From an uncultured Dorea sp. (GTDB taxonomy: Bacteria; Bacillota; Clostridia; Lachnospirales; Lachnospiraceae), in NCBI GenBank assembly GCA_910577685.1, contig CAJTOH010000025.1, forward strand, positions 1 to 54,924: a stretch of DNA of 54,924 nucleotides, given 5' to 3'. Under the pieces are notes generated by a model. The model made no database searches, was not told the origin of the DNA, and saw nothing but the letters and a program-made list of their open reading frames with translations. Made by a program: the position numbers and the translations under genes. The first letter of the stretch is position 1, and each line of letters begins with the position of its first letter. This document shows positions 41,294-47,317 of this stretch, in pieces.

Positions 41294-42639
41294 CCATTGC
41301 GTATATTATAAATAACTTTCTGTTTGTCATCCCCTGCATCCTGCTTCTTCTTCTGGTTTTTAGAGACCAGATGAAAAAGCCTGTGCTCCTTTTGATTGTG
41401 GCGGGCATCTCCCTCTTCATGGCCGCTTCTATCTGGGGCGCCTATATCTTTCTTCTGCTTGGAAGTCCTTTTCAGCGGTTTGTACTCTCCATGATCTCCA
41501 CATTTATCGGAGTGTTTATCTTCAACGGGGTATGCCGGTACAGTTTCCTGCAGAGTTTTTTCATTATTGCCGTTGTAAAATCCTACTCCGAGAACATCCG
41601 TTTCCTCTCCTCCCATATATACTACCTGTTCACAAACAAGCTTCCGGAGCATGCCATACTACAGATTTCATGCATTACGATGATACTTACCCTCCTGACG
41701 TTTCCGATTATCTGGCTGTTCTACAAAAAGATTATGCGCCCTGCGCTGGATTATACGGTATCGCTGTCCGTCTGGAAATTTATATGGGTAGTTCCCGTAT
41801 GCAATAACGCAATCTTTACCCTCATTATTACAACAGACGTCTCCCATTACACTTACTATCCTGGAAATGAATTCTCCCTCATACCTCCCCTGTGGGTACT
41901 GCTGACATTCTCCACATACGTACTGCTGTTAAAAATGGTAATCGATGTAAGCAAAAACGCACAGTTAGTCGAGAATCTCCATCTTTCGGAAACGCAGGTA
42001 GCCGCGCAGCAGAAACAAATGGAGCTTTTGCAGCGCAATATTCAGGAAACCAGTCGTTTTCGGCATGATATGCGGCATCATTTTCTTGCTATAGAAGGCT
42101 TTATTAACGATCAGGACCCGGAGGGGCTTCGGGCATACATCCGTCAATCCATGCTGCTTTTCCCTCCAAAGACAATTCGTTTTTACTGTAACAGCGTTGC
42201 CGTCAATGCTCTTCTGTGCTATTACGAAGAACAGGCAAAAACGGACCCGATCCCTTTATCCATGAACATTTCCCTTGATCAGTCTCCCCCCGTTTCAGAG
42301 ACGGAGCTTTGCCTTATTCTTGGGAATCTTCTGGAAAATGCGATCGAGGCGTGCCGGCGAATGAAATCAAAGAAACGATTCATTTCAGTCAAGCTGTCTA
42401 TGGCAAGCGCTTCCATTCTGGTCATACAGGTTAGCAACAGTTATGAAGGAACAATAAGGCAGGCGCCCGACGGAACCTTCCTGTCCTCTAAAGGGAAAGA
42501 CCGTAAAGGAATCGGACTTGCCTCGGTCTTGGGCACAACAGAGAAATATAATGGGATCGCAAGGATCGAATACCCGGACCAGATATTCAAAGTCTCCTTG
42601 CTCCTCAACAGAAATGATACAAAATGCACTATACATTAG
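41290..42639 (+). CDS. AgrC-like GHKL sensor histidine kinase
   Basis: The 449-residue kinase has six or seven hydrophobic segments in residues 5-220, then a coiled linker and the dimerisation helix with candidate phosphoacceptor H259 in SRFRHDMRHHFLAIEGF. The GHKL ATPase part has N box LILGNLLENAIEACRR and G box GKDRKGIGLASVLGTTEKYN. The layout matches AgrC/CitA-type GHKL kinases of the HPK10 class. The start overlaps the response-regulator stop as ATGA, so both are co-translated. The membrane domain has no recognised ligand-binding fold. Confidence 0.92.
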   Translation: MTIAYIINNFLFVIPCILLLLLVFRDQMKKPVLLLIVAGISLFMAASIWGAYIFLLLGSPFQRFVLSMISTFIGVFIFNGVCRYSFLQSFFIIAVVKSYSENIRFLSSHIYYLFTNKLPEHAILQISCITMILTLLTFPIIWLFYKKIMRPALDYTVSLSVWKFIWVVPVCNNAIFTLIITTDVSHYTYYPGNEFSLIPPLWVLLTFSTYVLLLKMVIDVSKNAQLVENLHLSETQVAAQQKQMELLQRNIQETSRFRHDMRHHFLAIEGFINDQDPEGLRAYIRQSMLLFPPKTIRFYCNSVAVNALLCYYEEQAKTDPIPLSMNISLDQSPPVSETELCLILGNLLENAIEACRRMKSKKRFISVKLSMASASILVIQVSNSYEGTIRQAPDGTFLSSKGKDRKGIGLASVLGTTEKYNGIARIEYPDQIFKVSLLLNRNDTKCTIH

Positions 42640-42711
42640 ATAGCCATGCAATTTTTTTTAATCAATTCGTATATATTTAATGCAATAACTCATTGACTTT
42701 TTCACAGTAAA

Positions 42712-42767
42712 ATGATAAATTTATATCAGAGATGATAAATCGGGGAATCGTCTCTAAACATTATACT
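42712..42767 (+). promoter_or_regulatory. Direct repeats and promoter of TauE/SafE-like gene
   Basis: ATGATAAAT occurs at 42712-42720 and again at 42732-42740, a 20-bp period (two helical turns), upstream of a -10 box TATACT at 42762-42767 that lacks a good -35. This arrangement resembles a LytTR activator site. An inverted repeat AGAGATGAT/ATCGTCTCT (42728-42736, 42747-42755) overlaps the second copy. A further possible promoter TTGACT-17-TAAATT starts at 42693. Confidence 0.55.
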
Positions 42768-42801
42768 AATCTTATAATCTGAGGATTGGAGGGACTTTTT
42801 T

Positions 42802-43692
42802 ATGTTATTAGCACTGCAAATCTTATTCGGCGTATTAGCAGCCGGAACCGGTCTCGGACTCATCGTTGACGTTTTCAAGAATCGTATGGATGAGCTCCGC
42901 AAAGCAACCGGTAAGCAATGGGCGTCAGGTTTTACGGTAGGTATTATTGCCAACTTCCTTGACACACTCGGATGCGGCTCTTTCGCCCCATCTACATTCA
43001 TGTATAAACTTTTTAACCAGATTGACGACATCGACATCCCTGGTACATTGAACGTAGGGGATACCTTCCCTGTTATCTTCGAGGCGTTTATTTTTACAAC
43101 TTCCGTAGAATGTGATCCTATGTTCCTGTGGATTATGTACATATGTGCGGCTGTAGGTTCATTCGGATTCGCAACAATCGTAACAAAGTGGCCGCGTAAT
43201 AAGATCAGATATGCTCTTGGTTTCATTATGATTCCTCTTGCAATTATCATGCTCTGCAAGAACACAGGCGTCGGACCTTTCGGAGTCGTAGGAGATGCGG
43301 CTGGTCTTACTGGTTGGAAGCTGATCGTGGCTGCCGGACTTAACATCCTGTGGGGCGCTTTGATGGATATCGGTTTCGGTCTTTATGCGCCATGTATGGC
43401 TACATGTCTCCTGCTCGGTGTTAATCCGGATACCTGCTTCCCAGTATTCATGGGATCCTGTGCCTGCTTAATGCCTGCTTGTTCAATCGAATTCATCAAG
43501 ACAAAGAGATACGATGTATCCCATACAATCGGTAATGCTTTAGGCGGATGTATCGGTGTATTTATTGCATGGAAGCTCATCACCAATCTGCCGATGTTCT
43601 GGCTGATTAACTTGATCTGTGTCGTTCTTCTCTGGACAGCATATACGTTGCTCAGCGCAGCCGAGAAAGATAGAAAAGCCGGAATTGCTTAA
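42802..43692 (+). CDS. TauE/SafE-like membrane protein, candidate proline-locus transporter
   Basis: A 296-residue protein with about eight hydrophobic segments in two halves. The first half has GTGLGLIVDVF and LDTLGCGSFAPSTFMYKLF, followed by TSVECDPMFLWIMYICAAVG and GFATIVTKWPRNKIRYALGF, the pattern of TauE/SafE exporters; the second half repeats it with DIGFGLYAPCMATCLLLGVN. Unusual cysteines occur in FMGSCACLMPACSIEF. These permeases move sulfonates, sulfite or small organic anions. Its place between the LytTR system and the prd genes suggests uptake of proline or export of 5-aminovalerate or a related compound, but the substrate is not shown. Confidence 0.75.
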   Translation: MLLALQILFGVLAAGTGLGLIVDVFKNRMDELRKATGKQWASGFTVGIIANFLDTLGCGSFAPSTFMYKLFNQIDDIDIPGTLNVGDTFPVIFEAFIFTTSVECDPMFLWIMYICAAVGSFGFATIVTKWPRNKIRYALGFIMIPLAIIMLCKNTGVGPFGVVGDAAGLTGWKLIVAAGLNILWGALMDIGFGLYAPCMATCLLLGVNPDTCFPVFMGSCACLMPACSIEFIKTKRYDVSHTIGNALGGCIGVFIAWKLITNLPMFWLINLICVVLLWTAYTLLSAAEKDRKAGIA

Positions 43693-43738
43693 GCAATTTG
43701 GAAAATTATAATTTTGTATTTAATATTTAGAGAATATG

Positions 43739-43766
43739 AATGGCTGTCCGAGAGGGATGGCCATTT
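43739..43766 (+). terminator. Terminator after TauE/SafE-like gene
   Basis: AATGGC (43739-43744) pairs with GCCATT (43760-43765), with inner TCC/GGA pairing, followed by TTATAT. It lies 45 nt past the stop codon. Confidence 0.6.
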
Positions 43767-43838
43767 ATATATCTAGGTATTTATCTTCCCTTTGGGTAAC
43801 AATATTAGGAAATCAATATGAAAAACGGAGAAACTACT

Positions 43839-44378
43839 ATGTTTGTAAACGAATATATAATGGATCGAAGACGTTATGATAAATGGGCAACTCCTAAGTT
43901 TTGGATGTTACCTGTTTTTTATATATACTGTGTTATTTTTGCTGCTGGAGTATTCGGCTGGATCTATTTTGGAAAAGTTGACGTTTCCTCAAGATGGCAG
44001 ACGATCGGAGCCTTCCTGACCTTTGTCGCCGTATATAGAGGAGTATTTTTTAACTGGATGCACGCCGATAAAACGTTCCGGCTTACTCGGGCAACCTATT
44101 TTAACGGCCAGAATTGGTCATGCAAGGTAATCATCGGAGAGAAAAATATCTCTTTATATATCAATGGAAAAATCAATAATAAAGTTGAATGGAAAGAAAT
44201 TATTAAGTTTGAAGAAGCCAAGTCATATTTCAAATTATCAACAAACGAAAATAATGAAGGGGTTATGATTGATAAATCCTGTTTTACCGAGGGAGACTCC
44301 GATCATTTCAGGCAGTGGATGCTTGATAAGCATCCGGAGATTACCTACGGACCTATAGCCCCATATCTCAATAAATAG
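43839..44378 (+). CDS. Small membrane protein with YcxB-like C-terminal domain
   Basis: The protein has two hydrophobic segments (residues about 24-45, with FYIYCVIFAAGVFGWIYF, and 52-72) followed by a soluble region of some 110 residues (WSCKVIIGEKNISLYINGKI, EWKEIIKFEEAKSYFKLSTN, MIDKSCFTEGDSDHFRQWML) with the strand pattern and ending of YcxB-like proteins, often near sensors or transporters. I favour the ATG at 43839 since GGAG lies 8 nt upstream; one at 43818 is possible. It is AT-rich compared with its neighbours. The function is unknown. Confidence 0.7.
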   Translation: MFVNEYIMDRRRYDKWATPKFWMLPVFYIYCVIFAAGVFGWIYFGKVDVSSRWQTIGAFLTFVAVYRGVFFNWMHADKTFRLTRATYFNGQNWSCKVIIGEKNISLYINGKINNKVEWKEIIKFEEAKSYFKLSTNENNEGVMIDKSCFTEGDSDHFRQWMLDKHPEITYGPIAPYLNK

Positions 44379-44478
44379 AACATTCTAGACCAAAGTATCA
44401 AGTTAAACAATTTTTTTGTGTTCTTATGATAAATAATTGTTATTTTGCATAAAATTTTGTTTTCATACAACTAGAGTA

Positions 44479-44507
44479 TTGACACTCTGAGACAAAGGTG
44501 ATATATT
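44479..44507 (+). promoter_or_regulatory. Promoter of candidate noncoding RNA
   Basis: TTGACA at 44479-44484, a 17-nt spacer, and TATATT at 44502-44507. No open reading frame of any quality follows on this strand. Confidence 0.75.
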
Positions 44508-44513
44508 AAATCT

Positions 44514-44775
44514 ATCTTAAATGTGTATAAATTATAAAGACTTTATATACATTAAGTGAACCGTTGCGGTTGTATTTGCAGTTGCACAGTTGCCGATCGT
44601 TTCCCCCAAGAACGTTCTTGCAATAGTGGACTCCAATTAATATATACGTCCTCTTCACAGAGGAGCATTCCCCAGCTTTGTATATAAAACAAAACTGCAA
44701 TGCAACGAGGAAAACCTCTCAATGACATACCAAAAAGAAAGGGCACGACATACAGGTCGTGCCTTTTCTTTAATC
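44514..44775 (+). ncRNA. Candidate structured noncoding RNA, about 260 nt
   Basis: Between a near-consensus promoter and a strong terminator lies a stretch without coding potential that folds. A first hairpin pairs AATGTGTATAAA with TTTATATACATT (12 bp, one G-U). A long-range helix pairs TTGTATTTGCAGTT with AACTGCAATGCAA (one bulge), enclosing TATATAC/GTATATA and a CCTCT-TCAC-AGAGG hairpin; a GAGG-AAAA-CCTC hairpin lies near the 3' end. The length and closed-helix layout recall 6S RNA, but I could not match its conserved bubble. The identity is unknown. Confidence 0.55.
44736..44772. terminator. Bidirectional terminator, ncRNA and prd operon
   Basis: GGCACGAC (44742-44749) and GTCGTGCC (44756-44763) form a stem that extends through AAAGAAA/TTTTCTTT to about 16 bp, with A and T tracts on the two sides. 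It serves the plus-strand RNA and the minus-strand prdE end. Confidence 0.85.
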
Positions 44776-44861
44776 TCTTTTCTTTGATATAAAAAAGAGA
44801 TTCCGCATCAGCATACCAACGCAAAACCTCTTCTTCAACCTCTCATAGTTCATCAACACTC

Positions 44862-45341
44862 TTACTTCTTCTGTTGATCTTTTTGACGCATTTTAAGCTT
44901 CAGCAGCGCCATTGCTTTCCTACAGTCGAGCGCGACCATGTTATTTTCCCCAACTACATTAGTCTCCGTTCCATCTGCGCTCTTATTAATATCTACAATA
45001 CCATCCAGGTATTCGTTCACCACCACGAACTGTGCTACCGTACCGCTGAAATTGAGCCCTGTCACCGGGATTCCCCTTATCCCTAATTGCTCGCATGTAT
45101 TCGTGAAGTCCACATCACTGTTTCCCCAGCCATCAGATGAGATAATCACCCCGTCCGCCCTCATTGCCTCTGCCCAGACGGCGGAACGAGTTCCTACCAG
45201 CATCTTATCCTTATTGTCATCCGGCGTCCCTACCAGAAGGATCCCCATCAGGTCAAGATCCGTATCATTCGACACTACATCCAGAAGCGGATCTCTGAAA
45301 TGATGCAGTGACGTTTCCTTGGTTGATGGTCCTATTCCCAT
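44862..45341 (-). CDS. prdE: Proline reductase cluster protein PrdE
   Basis: A 159-residue protein starting MGIGPSTKETSLHHFRDPLL, which aligns with the C-terminal (post-cleavage) part of PrdA (IGPASKEMSRHYWREPLVLE). It continues with ADGVIISSDGWGNSDVDFTN like the PrdA beta region DGAFVTTEGFGNNHIDFASH. It has no cysteine at the first position, so it cannot form the pyruvoyl group. ATG 45341 has AGGAGG 8 nt upstream. It follows prdD by 13 nt. PrdE is an accessory protein of D-proline reductase; its role is not established. Confidence 0.9.
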   Translation of the reverse strand: MGIGPSTKETSLHHFRDPLLDVVSNDTDLDLMGILLVGTPDDNKDKMLVGTRSAVWAEAMRADGVIISSDGWGNSDVDFTNTCEQLGIRGIPVTGLNFSGTVAQFVVVNEYLDGIVDINKSADGTETNVVGENNMVALDCRKAMALLKLKMRQKDQQKK

Positions 45342-45354
45342 ATTCTTTACCTCC

Positions 45355-46122
45355 TTACTGCATAGAGCGGATAATTCCGTCCCGGTACTCATTCGGTGTC
45401 ACCAGGATCGGCATATTGCCCATATCAATAATCGAACGTCCGCCTTCTACACCAGACGGCTCATTCGCAAAAAAGTGCGTATCGTACATAGCTCCCTGTC
45501 CTGCTACCTGCTTAATGATAAGCACCCTCTTCTTGCCTGGCCTTACAATATCATGGTATTCGTGCCTCTCCGTACATTTCTCTCCACGGAATCTCTTCAG
45601 CTTATCCCGATAGGTCTGAATAAACTTATCACAGGCGCGGTGTGCTGCCGTCGGTCCTGGTCTTTCCTGCCCCATTCCGGCAGTAAGAGTAACGTCAAAG
45701 GAAATAATATAGTCATCATCTCCGGGAGTTCCTGCGCGGTTCAGATAGAGCTGTTCCTTCAGATTCCCTTCCGATGACCCGAATTCATGGCACTGTTTCC
45801 CGTTCACATCCACACCGGTAAGCATCACATATACGCCGGTGATCGTGTGCGTAATCCCATCCCCAATCTTGCCAAGAACTTTTGTAGAGATCGGTATAAT
45901 ATCCATGATTGTGTTCGTCCACCTGTCATGGTCTCCCGGTTTAATAAGCTGAATATCTATCTTCTCTATATGTTCTTCCTCAGCCACCAGCCCGTCAAGC
46001 ATCTCTTTGCTGACCGTCATCTTTCCGTCTACTGTAATATCGTTATGCTCGCCCCATTCTACATCATTCATATGGAATGCTTTGATCACAAGTTTTCTTA
46101 GGTCCTTTACTTCATCAGCCAC
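45355..46122 (-). CDS. prdD: Proline reductase cluster protein PrdD
   Basis: The protein (about 255 residues) resembles the N-terminal, alpha part of PrdA: KVLGKIGDGITHTITGVYVM with VDVNGKQCHEFGSSEGNLKE matches GSGVTRVLDGVVMMVTGTDA with GVQIGEFGSSEGYLDE, and RPGKKRVLIIKQVAGQGAMY matches the PrdA segment. It ends EYRDGIIRSMQ, exactly where PrdA is cleaved. The start is uncertain: a GTG at 46122 has GGAGG 8 nt upstream; ATG at 46128 and TTG at 46152 are alternatives. A terminator-like hairpin separates it from prdB. Confidence 0.9.
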   Translation of the reverse strand: MADEVKDLRKLVIKAFHMNDVEWGEHNDITVDGKMTVSKEMLDGLVAEEEHIEKIDIQLIKPGDHDRWTNTIMDIIPISTKVLGKIGDGITHTITGVYVMLTGVDVNGKQCHEFGSSEGNLKEQLYLNRAGTPGDDDYIISFDVTLTAGMGQERPGPTAAHRACDKFIQTYRDKLKRFRGEKCTERHEYHDIVRPGKKRVLIIKQVAGQGAMYDTHFFANEPSGVEGGRSIIDMGNMPILVTPNEYRDGIIRSMQ

Positions 46123-46221
46123 CTTCATCACCTCCGTCAACGCAGCCTGCAAAGGCAGGCTACCTCATACCTGTCATACACTATATCGTATGAGTTTCCG
46201 ATATATTGTCATATCTTTCTT

Positions 46222-46255
46222 CTAAAAAGGGCAGATAGCTCAAATATCTGCCCTT
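46222..46255 (-). terminator. Hairpin between prdB and prdD
   Basis: AAGGGCAGATA (46227-46237) pairs with TATCTGCCCTT (46245-46255) and on the minus strand is followed by TTTTTAG. It could reduce or end transcription before prdD. Confidence 0.8.
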
Positions 46256-46279
46256 TCCATGTCTGATAAATCTTAAAAT

Positions 46280-47005
46280 TTATACCTTAGCAATATACTC
46301 GAACGGCAACGGAACAATCTTTCCAGGTGTCTGGATCTCAACTAACTGCTCCAAAGTTGCTTTTACAATCTGAGTCTGCTGTTCTACATTGTTCGGAGCG
46401 CCCGCATTCGCACCCATAGGAACAAGCGGAGCTACCGCACGAGGAGTACCGGTCTGACGAACAACCGGCGGAAGAGCTGCAATAATAATCGTAGGAATTC
46501 CAGCTTCTTCAATCGCTCTCTGCACCAATACTGCAGAGCGGTGGCAGGTACCTCAGCCAGCGGTGAGGACTACTGCGTCAACTTCCTCTTCTTTGAACAT
46601 CTGTGCAATGGCAGGACCAGTCTCGCCTTTGAACTTCTCCTGGTTTCCGCCGCCGCCCATGAATCCTGCATGTACCGGCGCACAAGCCTTGATAAAGCCT
46701 TCTTTTGCCAGTTCATGGATTCTGTCGATCGGGAACATACAGTTAATGTCCTTATTAACATCACTGTTATCATATCCACCGTGTGATACCATCAATTCAT
46801 TAGACGGCATATCGTCTGTAACTTTTCTCCAAGTAAAATCACCTGCCAGGTTGAATCTCTCCTGATCTTTGTGATGAACGCCTGCCGCCGTAGCAAGAGC
46901 AATCGTCATATCCTTTAACTCTTTCGTAACAGGAGCCCATACGGACGGTGGAGTAATAGGAACAAAAATCTCTGATTGCATTCCCTTAACTAATGTTAAA
47001 CTCAT
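46280..47005 (-). CDS. prdB: D-proline reductase selenoprotein subunit PrdB
   Basis: PrdB carries the selenocysteine that attacks D-proline bound at the PrdA pyruvoyl group. The 241-residue product has an in-frame TGA at 46553-46555, codon 151, in the context VVLTAG-U-GTCHRSAVLVQ, the conserved active-site motif of the family. Reading through it joins two open segments into one full-length protein ending KIVPLPFEYIAKV. A SECIS-like hairpin follows the TGA, and a tRNA-Sec gene is upstream of the operon. The N-terminus MSLTLVKGMQSEIFVPITPP is standard, and AAGGAGG precedes it. Gene order prdA, small gene, prdB is usual. Confidence 0.96.
46514..46540 (-). promoter_or_regulatory. Bacterial SECIS-like hairpin in prdB
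   Basis: Starting 12 nt after the UGA codon, CGCTCTGCA pairs with TGCAG-AG-AGCG (a two-base bulge) around a seven-base loop GUAUUGG. Position and size fit bacterial SECIS elements that recruit SelB. Confidence 0.8.
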
Positions 47006-47007
47006 TG

Positions 47008-47301
47008 TTATACCTCCTTATTGTTCTGGTTCTTTTCGCGCATCTCTTTCTGACGCCGCGTATACGTATCCAGGTTACTCACATACTTTTCATTGACTTC
47101 AGGCCCGAGCTGCTCTACGAAACTCATATTCCAGGCAACCTCCTGACCTACTTTAATGGGATAATCACTGATGAACATCCGCATCGGCACTTTCAGGTAT
47201 CCTAGACGGCCTTTCAAATCAATCGCCACAGATCCGTCGTGTACCTCTACGATTACGCCTTCCATCCGTATAATCTTATCGCCATACTTCAATTCCGCCA
47301 T
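47008..47301 (-). CDS. Small conserved protein of proline reductase operons (CBO2463/CBO2795-like)
   Basis: This 97-residue protein (MAELKYGDKIIRMEGVIVEV start, then HDGSVAIDLKGRLGYLKVPM and FISDYPIKVGQEVAWNMSFV) sits between prdA and prdB, as a similar small gene does in other proline reductase clusters. It has a predicted SH3-like barrel of short strands, with a lysine-rich tail (RRQKEMREKNQNNKEV). The role is not known; a chaperone or assembly factor for the enzyme is a guess. The gene ends 2 nt before prdB. Confidence 0.75.
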   Translation of the reverse strand: MAELKYGDKIIRMEGVIVEVHDGSVAIDLKGRLGYLKVPMRMFISDYPIKVGQEVAWNMSFVEQLGPEVNEKYVSNLDTYTRRQKEMREKNQNNKEV

Positions 47302-47317
47302 GTTTGTTCACCTGTCT

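Noticed and set aside
42726..43346. 206-codon minus-strand open frame
   Set aside because: Antisense shadow of the TauE/SafE-like gene; the plus-strand protein is clearly the real one.
44512..44824. Open frames of 62 and 90 codons on the minus strand over the candidate RNA
   Set aside because: No family resemblance and poor ribosome sites; the plus-strand promoter and terminator fit an RNA gene better.
46280..46555. Apparent frameshift or nonsense split of prdB into two genes
   Set aside because: The frame is continuous through a single UGA within the known Sec motif, followed by a SECIS-like hairpin.
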